Of a stretch of 33,805 bases of DNA, positions 15,120 through 23,127 are shown piece after piece. The notes under the pieces are model-generated. The model was not told where the DNA came from. It saw only the letters and a program-made list of their open reading frames with translations, and searched no databases. The stretch spans positions 1 through 33,805 of the forward strand of contig JACSSC010000050.1 of assembly GCA_014879445.1 (NCBI GenBank), written 5' to 3'. A program made the position numbers and the translations under genes. Position 1 is the first letter of the stretch. Each line of letters begins with the position of its first letter. Origin of the DNA: Candidatus Competibacteraceae bacterium. GTDB taxonomy: Bacteria > Bacteroidota > Bacteroidia > CAIKAF01.

Positions 15120-17711
15120 ATGAAGCATTTACGTATTCTCATTTTGCTTTTTTGGGCTCTGCCATGCACATGTACTAACCTATTGGCACAAGCGCCTGGA
15201 TGTCCTGATGTGGATGCCGGCACCGATGTTAACTTGGCATGTGGTGGATGCACAAACCTGACGGCAACACCATTTCATGTTGGAAGTACAAATACTTATG
15301 CTGTTTCTTTTGTACCTTATGCACCACCATACCCATACAACTCAGGCACATCCATATTTGTTGGGCAGGATGATATTTGGAGTGACGTGATTAATCTGCC
15401 GTTTGATTTTTGTTTTTTTGGCAATACATATAATCAGATTGTGGTAGGCGCCAATGGATTGATTTCTTTTAATACCTCTTTAGCAAATTCATATTGCACT
15501 TGGAGCTATTCTGCATCATTGCCCAGTTCTTCTTTATACACAAACTCTATTTTTGGCGCATATCACGATATTGACCCGTCTGTATGTGGAAATATTTATT
15601 ATGCCATCCTGGGCTCGGCGCCATGCCGCACATTTGTCGTAAACTACTACAACGTATGTCATTATAGTTGTACAAGCATTCAAACTACCCAACAGATTGT
15701 ATTGTACGAAACAACCAACGTGATAGAAGTATATATTCAAGATAAACCTACCTGCTCGGGATGGAACTCAGGCAACGCACTGATAGGAATTCAGGATGCA
15801 ACCGGCACAAGTGCATTTTGGCCTGCGGGCTATAATACCGGCCCTTGGTCTGCATATAATATGGGATTTCGATTTACTCCGGACGGCCCTCCGGCATATA
15901 CCTTAGAATGGTTTGATGGCGCCAACCTGATTGCCACCAATACGCCCACAATCAATGTATGTCCGGGCAGCAATACCATGTACACAGCAAAAGTTACATA
16001 CAGTGGTTGTAACTTAGTAAACCCCGTTGTTGTAACAGATGATGTATGGGTAAACGTAACAGGTATTCCTACCGGTGCCAATAGCAACAGCCCGATTTGC
16101 GAAGGGCAAACACTTCAACTACAGTCGCAGGGTGGATATGTATCATACCAATGGTCAGGCCCCAGCGGGTTTACGTCTACATCCCAAAACCCCAGCATTA
16201 CCAATGCTACTACGGCCAACTCAGGTGTTTATACTGTTACCGTTGATGATGGAACCGGAACCTGTTCATCCACCATTACTGTTCAGGTAAATCCATACCC
16301 TACAGCAACAGCCCAAAACGACGGGCCTGCTTGCGTAGGCGACAATGTTACTTTTTCAGCCACCAGTGGCACATCCTATAGTTGGGCAGGCCCCAACGGA
16401 TTTTCATCCTCATCATCCGATACAACACTCACAGGAGTTACCACATCGGCCTCTGGCATATATACCGTTACGGTTACTTCTAATGGCTGCTCATCAACTG
16501 CCACAACCAGTTTGGTTGTAAATAATATTCCATCAGCCACCGTGGCAGGAAATGATAATATATGCTCAGGAGCATCCACAACGCTTACGGCAGGAGGCGG
16601 AAATACTTATCTTTGGAGTACCGGCGAAACAACATCTTCGATTACGGTTTCTCCTGCCACAAATACTACATATACAGTAACTGCATCAAACGGTGGCTGT
16701 AACGATACAGCAAGCATCGCCATTAATGTCGTACCATCTCCAACACCCGCTGTTGATGGCATTGTGGAAATATGTAACGGCGATTCATTAGTCATTACGG
16801 CTTCTGGAGGCACTGACTACGTTTGGAATACCGGTGCAACTTCTGCTGCTATCAACATTCCTGCAGGCGCTTATACTGTTACTGTTTCGGATGCAACATC
16901 TTGCACTGCAACCATGTCTGTTACAGTTCCCCTAAGCCCAAATCCGAATACAGGATTTACAGCTAGCATTGCTTGTGTTGGTGCTGCAACCAACTTCACC
17001 AATACTTCTACCATCACATCAGGAAGTATTACCGACTATTTATGGGATTTTGGAAGTGGCAACACCAGCACCATAGAAGATCCCAACTTCACATTCTCCA
17101 GCCCCGGAACTTATACGGTTTCGCTTACAGCCACTTCAGCTTTTAACTGTACAGCATCCTATTCGGCACAGGTAATAGTTGGCGGCGGTCCTGACATCTC
17201 CATGCAATTACTGGCACTATGCTTTGCACAATTGCAAGCAACAGGCATCAATAACGACACATCTATACAAGTATCTAGCTGGACTTGGGATTTTGGAGAT
17301 GGGAATGGCGATAATGGATTCATGGTTGCTCATCCTTATTCCCAACAAGGCACATATACAGTTTTGCTCACCGGAACCGATATCTACGGATGTGAAACCA
17401 CAATCTCCGAAAGTTTCACTACAAAAGGAGGAAAAACACTCGATCAAATTATTTTCCCCAATGTAATTACACCCAATGGTGACAACCAAAATGATGAGAT
17501 TGTAATGGACCCCGAATTTGAAGAATGTTCGCCATACATACTTACCATTTATAACCGATGGGGATTCAAGGTATTCGAGTCTGAAAACTATGGCCCAACA
17601 TTCAAGGGCATTTCAACTACTGACGTTACCATCGTGCCAGGCGTGTATTTCTTGGTTATTCGCTCAAATGATTTATCATACAATGGCACAATAACCATCT
17701 TGGGGAATTAA
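15120..17711 (+). CDS. T9SS type B (CHU_C) surface protein with Ig-like and PKD repeats
   Basis: An 863-residue exported protein. A signal peptide (1 to about 24, ending LLAQ) is followed by a Cys-rich N-terminal domain (about 28-315) with VGANGLISF and FGAYHDIDP, resembling a nidogen-like beta domain. Four Ig-like repeats follow (about 318-392, 396-468, 471-538, 541-604). Each has a Cys in an ICEG/ACVG/ICSG/ICNG turn and a YTVTV strand with a second Cys nearby. Two PKD-type domains follow (about 609-688 and 690-768: LWDFGSGN, WTWDFGDGNG). The end (774-863) is the gliding-motility-type C-terminal domain: FPNVITPNGDNQND, IYNRWGFKVFES, PGVYFLVI. Such tails direct secretion and attachment by T9SS. 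It is likely a surface adhesin or matrix protein. The start at 15120 was chosen for the signal peptide and the promoter. Confidence 0.92.
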   Translation: MKHLRILILLFWALPCTCTNLLAQAPGCPDVDAGTDVNLACGGCTNLTATPFHVGSTNTYAVSFVPYAPPYPYNSGTSIFVGQDDIWSDVINLPFDFCFFGNTYNQIVVGANGLISFNTSLANSYCTWSYSASLPSSSLYTNSIFGAYHDIDPSVCGNIYYAILGSAPCRTFVVNYYNVCHYSCTSIQTTQQIVLYETTNVIEVYIQDKPTCSGWNSGNALIGIQDATGTSAFWPAGYNTGPWSAYNMGFRFTPDGPPAYTLEWFDGANLIATNTPTINVCPGSNTMYTAKVTYSGCNLVNPVVVTDDVWVNVTGIPTGANSNSPICEGQTLQLQSQGGYVSYQWSGPSGFTSTSQNPSITNATTANSGVYTVTVDDGTGTCSSTITVQVNPYPTATAQNDGPACVGDNVTFSATSGTSYSWAGPNGFSSSSSDTTLTGVTTSASGIYTVTVTSNGCSSTATTSLVVNNIPSATVAGNDNICSGASTTLTAGGGNTYLWSTGETTSSITVSPATNTTYTVTASNGGCNDTASIAINVVPSPTPAVDGIVEICNGDSLVITASGGTDYVWNTGATSAAINIPAGAYTVTVSDATSCTATMSVTVPLSPNPNTGFTASIACVGAATNFTNTSTITSGSITDYLWDFGSGNTSTIEDPNFTFSSPGTYTVSLTATSAFNCTASYSAQVIVGGGPDISMQLLALCFAQLQATGINNDTSIQVSSWTWDFGDGNGDNGFMVAHPYSQQGTYTVLLTGTDIYGCETTISESFTTKGGKTLDQIIFPNVITPNGDNQNDEIVMDPEFEECSPYILTIYNRWGFKVFESENYGPTFKGISTTDVTIVPGVYFLVIRSNDLSYNGTITILGN

Positions 17712-17717
17712 ATGAGT

Positions 17718-17732
17718 TGGCAAATTTTGCCA
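17718..17732. repeat. 15-base palindrome before the Nif3-like gene
   Basis: TGGCAAATTTTGCCA has 7-base arms around one central base. It lies in the 28-base gap between the T9SS gene stop and the ATG at 17740. The loop is too short for an RNA hairpin of full length, so a protein-binding site is more likely than a terminator. It also contains AAATTTTG, a poor match to the -7 element. Confidence 0.4.
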
Positions 17733-17739
17733 TGCAACT

Positions 17740-18831
17740 ATGAATCTGAAAGATATCGTTTCGCATCTCGAAAATGCAAACCCGGCTGCTTATGCCGAAA
17801 GCTACGACAATACAGGCCTGTTGGTAAAAGGCAATGAAAAAGTAACCGGCATTCTTGTTTCACTCGACTGCACCGAAGCCCTCATTGAAGAAGCCATAAG
17901 CCGAAATTGCAATTTTATTGTTTGCCATCATCCCATCATTTTTAAAGGCATAAAAAAACTTACCGGCGCCCATTATGTCGAACGCACTGTAATGTCGGCT
18001 ATACGAAATAATATCAGCATATTTGCCGTTCATACCAATCTCGACAACCGACATGATGGAGTTAGTAAAATATTAAGCAACAAGTTAGGGATAACAGATA
18101 CTCAGGTGCTGTCTCCACAAACAGGCAATCTTTACAAACTTCAAACATTTGTACCCGTAAATCATACCGAAAAAGTAAGCAATGCCTTGTTTGAAGCAGG
18201 AGCCGGTAAAATCGGAAAATATTCGGAATGTAGTTTCAGTGTAGAGGGCAAAGGTACCTTTCGTGGCAACGAAACTTCTCAACCCTATGTAGGCAATCCC
18301 GGAGAACGACATCAGGAAGCAGAGAATAAACTGGAAGTGGTTTTTCCCCGACATTTGCTTTATAGAATTACCGTAGCACTCCAAAATGCCCACCCATATG
18401 AAGAAGTAGCATACGACATCATCCCATTGACGAATAGCCACCCTGAAATTGGTGCCGGCACAATAGGTATCTTACCACAACCTGTTGATTCTATTGAGTT
18501 CCTCAAACATGTTAAAGAACAATTAAAAACCGGCTGCATACGATATTCACAGCTATGTAAACCATTGATTCAGAAGGTTGCCGTTTGTGGAGGTTCGGGT
18601 AGTTTTTTGCTATCCGATGCCATTCGAGCTGGGGCAGACATACTCATTACCGCTGATATCACATACCACCATTTCTTTGATGCAGACGGTAAAATCATAT
18701 TAGCCGATGTCGGGCACTTTGAAAGTGAGCAATTTGCAAAAGATTTACTGGCAGATGAAATTCAAAAAAAATTTCCTACCTTTGCCGTCCTAATTTCTAA
18801 CACCAATACAAATTCGGTAAATTACATATAG
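17740..18831 (+). CDS. Nif3-like dinuclear metal centre protein (DUF34, YqfO type)
   Basis: A 363-residue cytoplasmic protein of the NIF3/DUF34 family, sometimes annotated as GTP cyclohydrolase I type 2. The metal ligands are visible: H63-H64 in VCHHPIIF, H98/D102 in VHTNLDNR, and H326/E330 in GHFESEQ. The length shows it is the long, YqfO-like form, with a middle domain (about 130-230) inserted between the two halves, ending HPYEEVAYDI. The true biochemical role of the family is unsettled; metal insertion or nucleotide-related functions have been proposed. It starts 28 bases after the T9SS gene and is followed, after one base, by the zinc-ribbon gene. That pairing is common in Bacteroidota and supports a shared function. 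Confidence 0.92.
   Translation: MNLKDIVSHLENANPAAYAESYDNTGLLVKGNEKVTGILVSLDCTEALIEEAISRNCNFIVCHHPIIFKGIKKLTGAHYVERTVMSAIRNNISIFAVHTNLDNRHDGVSKILSNKLGITDTQVLSPQTGNLYKLQTFVPVNHTEKVSNALFEAGAGKIGKYSECSFSVEGKGTFRGNETSQPYVGNPGERHQEAENKLEVVFPRHLLYRITVALQNAHPYEEVAYDIIPLTNSHPEIGAGTIGILPQPVDSIEFLKHVKEQLKTGCIRYSQLCKPLIQKVAVCGGSGSFLLSDAIRAGADILITADITYHHFFDADGKIILADVGHFESEQFAKDLLADEIQKKFPTFAVLISNTNTNSVNYI
18777..18784 (+). promoter_or_regulatory. -7-like element inside the Nif3-like gene
   Basis: TACCTTTG exactly fits TANNTTTG and sits 48 bases before the ATG at 18833, within the last codons of the upstream gene. It could be an internal promoter, but since the bases also encode protein the match may be chance. 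Confidence 0.35.
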
Positions 18832-18832
18832 T

Positions 18833-19633
18833 ATGGCCAAAAAAACACAGGCAACCGCTGTCAATCCTAAAGATATGACGATAGAAGAAAAGCTAAGAGC
18901 ATTATACGATTTGCAATTAGTTGATTCACGTATTGACCGTATCCGCACAATCCGTGGTGAATTACCCCTTGAAGTGCAGGATTTGGAAGATGAAATTGTC
19001 GGCATGGAAACCCGAGTAGGCAAAATGAAAGAAGAATTATCGGCTATAGACGCTGAAATTTCAGACCGAAAAAACACCATCAAAGATAGTCAGGCACTCA
19101 TCAAGAAATACGAACAACAGCAAGCCAATGTTCGTAATAATCGTGAATTTGACTCACTGTCTAAAGAAATTGAATACCAAAATCTCGAAATTCAACTTGC
19201 CGAAAAGCGCATCAAAGAGCACAAGGTGAAAATCGAAATGGTAAAAAAGAATATTGAAGAGTTGGAAAGCAAACTTGCTGATCGCCAAGAAGACCTAAAA
19301 CACAAGAAAGGTGAATTGGATGATATTGTTTCTGAAACTGAAAAAGAAGAAAAACAACTACTTCTCAGATCAGGAGAATTTGAAACCTTTATTGAAGAAA
19401 GATATCTTTCTGCCTACAAAAGAATTCGTTCTAATTCATTTAATGGATTAGCCGTTGTAACCATTGAGCGTGATTCGTGTGGCGGTTGCTTCAACAAAAT
19501 ACCGCCTCAGCGTCAGATTGATATTGCACAACGCAAAAAGATACTGGTTTGCGAACATTGTGGCCGTGTAATCGTTGACGATGTATTAGCAACCGAAGAG
19601 AGCGATAAGGTAACGTCCTTTATCAAGTTCTGA
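18833..19633 (+). CDS. zinc-ribbon, coiled-coil protein (DUF164/CdsZ-like)
   Basis: A 266-residue soluble protein. Residues about 18-185 form a long charged helical hairpin with heptad-like leucines and isoleucines. Residues about 210-250 are a C4 zinc ribbon with C216-G-G-C219 and C240-E-H-C243. The family (DUF164) includes Chlamydia CdsZ and Helicobacter FlgZ (HP0958), which help protein export complexes and RNA or sigma-factor control. In Bacteroidota the role is not established. The start lies one base after the Nif3-like stop, so the two are almost certainly cotranscribed, and purE follows 22 bases downstream. Confidence 0.9.
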   Translation: MAKKTQATAVNPKDMTIEEKLRALYDLQLVDSRIDRIRTIRGELPLEVQDLEDEIVGMETRVGKMKEELSAIDAEISDRKNTIKDSQALIKKYEQQQANVRNNREFDSLSKEIEYQNLEIQLAEKRIKEHKVKIEMVKKNIEELESKLADRQEDLKHKKGELDDIVSETEKEEKQLLLRSGEFETFIEERYLSAYKRIRSNSFNGLAVVTIERDSCGGCFNKIPPQRQIDIAQRKKILVCEHCGRVIVDDVLATEESDKVTSFIKF

Positions 19634-19655
19634 TTAACTACTATAAACAATAGTT

Positions 19656-20165
19656 ATGAAACCTCGTGTGGGCATAATTATGGGAAGTTCGAGCGACCTG
19701 CCGGTGATGAAAGAGGCAGCCGATTTCCTTGAGTCCATGCACATCCCCTTTGAAATAACAGTTGTTTCAGCACATCGTACGCCAAATCGCATGTACGAAT
19801 ACGCCTCACAAGCAAAAGAAAGAGGTATTCAGGTGATTATTGCCGGAGCCGGTGGTGCTGCGCATTTGCCTGGTATGGTTGCATCCATTACAACATTGCC
19901 CGTTATTGGGGTACCCATCAAATCTTCCAATTCCATTGATGGATGGGACTCTATTTTGTCCATCCTCCAAATGCCCAATGGTATTCCTGTTGCTACAGTT
20001 GCTCTAAATGCTGCCAAAAATGCCGGCATATTATCAGTCAGCATTCTTTCCGCCTTCGATAACGAGATTGCAACGCGTTTCATTCAATTTAAAGACAGCT
20101 TAACACAAAAAGTTTTGGACAGCATAAAAGATTTTGATAATTTGGGCTATGAAAATCAGGTGTAA
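19656..20165 (+). CDS. purE: N5-carboxyaminoimidazole ribonucleotide mutase (PurE class I)
   Basis: A 169-residue enzyme of purine synthesis that converts N5-CAIR to CAIR. The family signature is complete: GIIMGSSSDLPVM near the N-terminus, SAHRTP (about 39-44) with the catalytic His, AGAGGAAHLPGM (about 65-76), and GVPI with a SILQMPNGIPVATVA stretch (about 108-122). The length is normal for class I PurE, which works with PurK. No purK is present here; the other purine gene, purH, lies 4.3 kb downstream. It is the third gene of a tightly spaced plus-strand run that continues into two outer-membrane protein genes. That places a housekeeping enzyme within an envelope-related transcript. Confidence 0.96.
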   Translation: MKPRVGIIMGSSSDLPVMKEAADFLESMHIPFEITVVSAHRTPNRMYEYASQAKERGIQVIIAGAGGAAHLPGMVASITTLPVIGVPIKSSNSIDGWDSILSILQMPNGIPVATVALNAAKNAGILSVSILSAFDNEIATRFIQFKDSLTQKVLDSIKDFDNLGYENQV

Positions 20166-20191
20166 ATCTGATTAAACCCATATCAAAAACC

Positions 20192-21019
20192 ATGACACAA
20201 CCAACGCTACGAATTCATTTTATTCTGTTTTTCTTTCTTGCTTACCCACTGAGTTGGTCGCAAAATCAACCTGTTGGTGCACGCTCAGCAGCGCTAGGCA
20301 ATGCCTCAGTTACACTGTTTGATGTTTGGGGTGCATACAACAACCAATCAGCCACAGGTTGGCTACAACATATTGAATGTGGCGCCTATTACGAAAATCG
20401 TTTCATCTTACCAGAACTCAGCAGCCAGGGGCTTGCTGTTGTCGTACCTGTAAAAAAAGCCGGTTCTTTCGGTTTTAATTTTACACGATTTGGATACACC
20501 CAATACAATGAAAATAAGTTTGGATTCTCTTATGCACGAAAATTCGGGCCTATATTTTCTGCCGGACTGCAAATAAATTTGCACTGGATACATATTGGAC
20601 AAGGGTACGGCGATTTGATTACAGCTACAGGTGAACTCTCTTTTACCGTAAAGCCCTTGCCCAAATGGATTATAGCTGCTCATGTATTCAACCCTACACG
20701 AACGCCATTGGCAGAATATGACCGTGAAAAAATTCCTACTCTTTTCAGAATCGGCACCTCATATGCTTTTCACGAAAAAGTATTGGCCTGTACCGAAATT
20801 GAAGCAAGCATTCACGATACCCCCATTTTTAGAATGGGCGTAGAATATCACGTCATTCCCATCTTAAACCTACGTGCAGGATTTAGCTCATATCCTGTTT
20901 CTCCCAGCTTCGGGTTCGGACTGCATATTAAAAATTTCAAACTCGATGCGGCAGCTTCTTGGCAACCCATTTTAGGATTCTCGCCTCAGGCATCATTGAG
21001 TTATGCTTTCGGAAAATGA
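20192..21019 (+). CDS. outer-membrane barrel protein, PorQ/PorV-like
   Basis: A 275-residue exported protein with a signal peptide ending WSQ (about residue 24). The mature N-terminus PVGARSAALGNASVTL and VWGAYNNQSA matches the opening of the PorV/PorQ family (GARS/A-G-A-x-V, then NP/NQ-A). Strands of alternating character run to the final SLSYAFGK. PorV and PorQ are FadL-like barrels, and PorQ/PorV themselves take part in T9SS. This protein is a divergent, shorter relative and its role is unknown. Its stop overlaps the start of the next gene (ATGA at 21016-21019), so translation of the two is coupled. Confidence 0.78.
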   Translation: MTQPTLRIHFILFFFLAYPLSWSQNQPVGARSAALGNASVTLFDVWGAYNNQSATGWLQHIECGAYYENRFILPELSSQGLAVVVPVKKAGSFGFNFTRFGYTQYNENKFGFSYARKFGPIFSAGLQINLHWIHIGQGYGDLITATGELSFTVKPLPKWIIAAHVFNPTRTPLAEYDREKIPTLFRIGTSYAFHEKVLACTEIEASIHDTPIFRMGVEYHVIPILNLRAGFSSYPVSPSFGFGLHIKNFKLDAAASWQPILGFSPQASLSYAFGK

Positions 21020-23118
21020 AACAACGATTGATTTATATATTCCCACTGCTATCTTTGATAGCAAACTGCCAGAGCTGGGCTCAAACCAATGCACTTATTA
21101 AGGAAAATATTATTGAACGATTCATTGAAACTATATCAGAAAACAGCGAACAGGAAATAGATTTTACTGCGCTTACAGAAGATTTGTATTATTATTTTGA
21201 TAACCCCATCAATCTTAATCAAACCACCGAAGATGAGCTAAAACGACTTTATTTACTCTCCGAACATCAGATTAATGCATTGCTTACATATATCGAAAAA
21301 CATGGAAAGCTACTCTCAATCTATGAAATACAATTGCTTTCAGGATGGAACGATGAAACCATTTATGCTATTCTTCCTTTTGTGGATGTGCAGCCCGTAA
21401 AAGAAAAATCCAAACTTAAATTCAAAAATATTTTTCGCTATGGCAAACACGAAATTGTAACACGCTACACTCGAATTATTGAACCGGCTGCTGGATTCTT
21501 AATGAACAACACCAATGATACAAAAGGATATCTCGGCGACCCCTCTCAAGTTTTTTTTCGTTATCGTTTTACCTACAAAGACAGAGTAAGCCTTGGACTG
21601 GTAGCAAAAAAAGATAGAGGGGAGGAATTCTTTACGGGTACCCAACCCTACGGTTTTGATTTTTATGGCGCCCACCTTTTTATTAAAGATTTAGGACCAT
21701 TTAAAAAAATTGCTTTGGGCGATTACAATTTGCAGTTTGGACAAGGATTAACCATGTGGACAGGATTCGGATACAGGCGTACGGCCATGGCCATGAACAT
21801 CAAACGCTTCCCGTCAGGTATCAAACCCTGTTCGGCAACCAATCAAGCGTTCTTTAATAGAGGACTTGCTGCAGAGGCAGGTATCGGCCCCGTTTCTATT
21901 ACAGGTTTCATTTCTTTCAAACCAAGAAGTGTAAGTGTGAGTCAGCTTGACACACTAGACGGTGATGTGCTTGAATTCTCCTCACTCGACGAAACCGGAT
22001 TACATCGCACACTTACCGAAGTAAATAAAAAAAACAGGATATACGAACTCATTGCCGGAGGTAATGTAACTTTCAAAAAAAGAAAATGGAACATTGGTAT
22101 TACTTCTGCCTATACATACTACACGGCATCTCTCACTTTAAGCGATGCGCCATACAACCGATATCGTTTTCAAGGCAATCAACTTTTTAATATCGGTGTA
22201 GATTATAACATTTTGTTGGGGAAATTTTATCTTTTTGGGGAACTTGCTTTTAGCGGCAATGGAGGCCATGCCTTTTTACAAGGTGTACAAGCACAACTCA
22301 GCAACGACTTTTCGCTTGCATTATTGATAAGAGATTATGCCCCTTCATACCAAAACATGAATAATAATGCGTTTGGCGATCGCAGTCAAAACGAAAACGA
22401 AAGAGGTGTTTATCTTGGATTTTCAGCCATACCTGCTCCAAAATGGACCATTACTGGGTATGTTGATGTATTTCAGTTTCCATGGTTGCGATATAATGTT
22501 GACGCACCATCTTTCGGATACGAATGTTTGTTGCAAGCCACTTTTGTTCCTAACCGAAAAACAGAAATTTATACACGGATTCGAAGATCTAGCCGACAAG
22601 AAAACTCAGTATTAGATGATGAATATACAGACCCATTGGTACATGTTGACAAAACACATTACAGATTAAATTTTACTTATGAAGTTAATTCACAATTAAA
22701 ACTGCGATCCAGAATGGAGTTTGTAACACTTGAACGGGCTGACAAACCCTTTCGGTGGGGCATGTTGGCCTACCAGGATATTGTATATAAACCCGCGCCT
22801 ATACGACTCGACATTTCAGCACGCTTAGCTTTTTTTCATACCGATGATTTTGACACACGTTTGTATGCTTATGAAAATGATGTTTTGTATAGCTTCTCTG
22901 TTCCTGCCTATTACAATAAAGGAATGCGCTTTTATATTCATCTGAAATATGAAATCATTCCTGGATTCAGTATCAGTTGCAGAGTGGCGCAATCATATTT
23001 TGCTAATCAAAAAACAATCGGAAGTGGCTTGGATTTAATAGATGGAAATACGCGTACCGAAATCAAAGCGCAACTCAGATATCGCTTTGGTGTATATCGT
23101 AAAAAGAAATTGTCATAG
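21016..23118 (+). CDS. helix-hairpin-helix domain outer-membrane barrel protein
   Basis: A 700-residue exported protein starting at the ATG in the ATGA overlap with the previous gene; an upstream TTG at 20959 is unlikely because it would put 19 extra residues before a good signal peptide (1 to about 23, ending SWAQ). Residues about 60-125 are two ComEA-like helix-hairpin-helix units (NPINLNQTTEDELKRL, then LSIYEIQLLSGW). The remaining about 570 residues are a large beta-barrel-like region with many amphipathic aromatic strands, ending in IKAQLRYRFGVYR, typical of barrel closure. Related proteins are frequent in Bacteroidota but not characterised. HhH units usually bind DNA backbones, or sometimes proteins. 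The domain would face the periplasm, so a link to DNA passage is a hypothesis only. Confidence 0.83.
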   Translation: MKQRLIYIFPLLSLIANCQSWAQTNALIKENIIERFIETISENSEQEIDFTALTEDLYYYFDNPINLNQTTEDELKRLYLLSEHQINALLTYIEKHGKLLSIYEIQLLSGWNDETIYAILPFVDVQPVKEKSKLKFKNIFRYGKHEIVTRYTRIIEPAAGFLMNNTNDTKGYLGDPSQVFFRYRFTYKDRVSLGLVAKKDRGEEFFTGTQPYGFDFYGAHLFIKDLGPFKKIALGDYNLQFGQGLTMWTGFGYRRTAMAMNIKRFPSGIKPCSATNQAFFNRGLAAEAGIGPVSITGFISFKPRSVSVSQLDTLDGDVLEFSSLDETGLHRTLTEVNKKNRIYELIAGGNVTFKKRKWNIGITSAYTYYTASLTLSDAPYNRYRFQGNQLFNIGVDYNILLGKFYLFGELAFSGNGGHAFLQGVQAQLSNDFSLALLIRDYAPSYQNMNNNAFGDRSQNENERGVYLGFSAIPAPKWTITGYVDVFQFPWLRYNVDAPSFGYECLLQATFVPNRKTEIYTRIRRSSRQENSVLDDEYTDPLVHVDKTHYRLNFTYEVNSQLKLRSRMEFVTLERADKPFRWGMLAYQDIVYKPAPIRLDISARLAFFHTDDFDTRLYAYENDVLYSFSVPAYYNKGMRFYIHLKYEIIPGFSISCRVAQSYFANQKTIGSGLDLIDGNTRTEIKAQLRYRFGVYRKKKLS

Positions 23119-23127
23119 CACAAAAAA

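Noticed and set aside
20959-21015. Upstream start for the HhH barrel protein
   Set aside because: It would add 19 residues before the signal peptide and overlap the previous gene by 61 bases; the ATGA overlap at 21016 is a normal coupled start.
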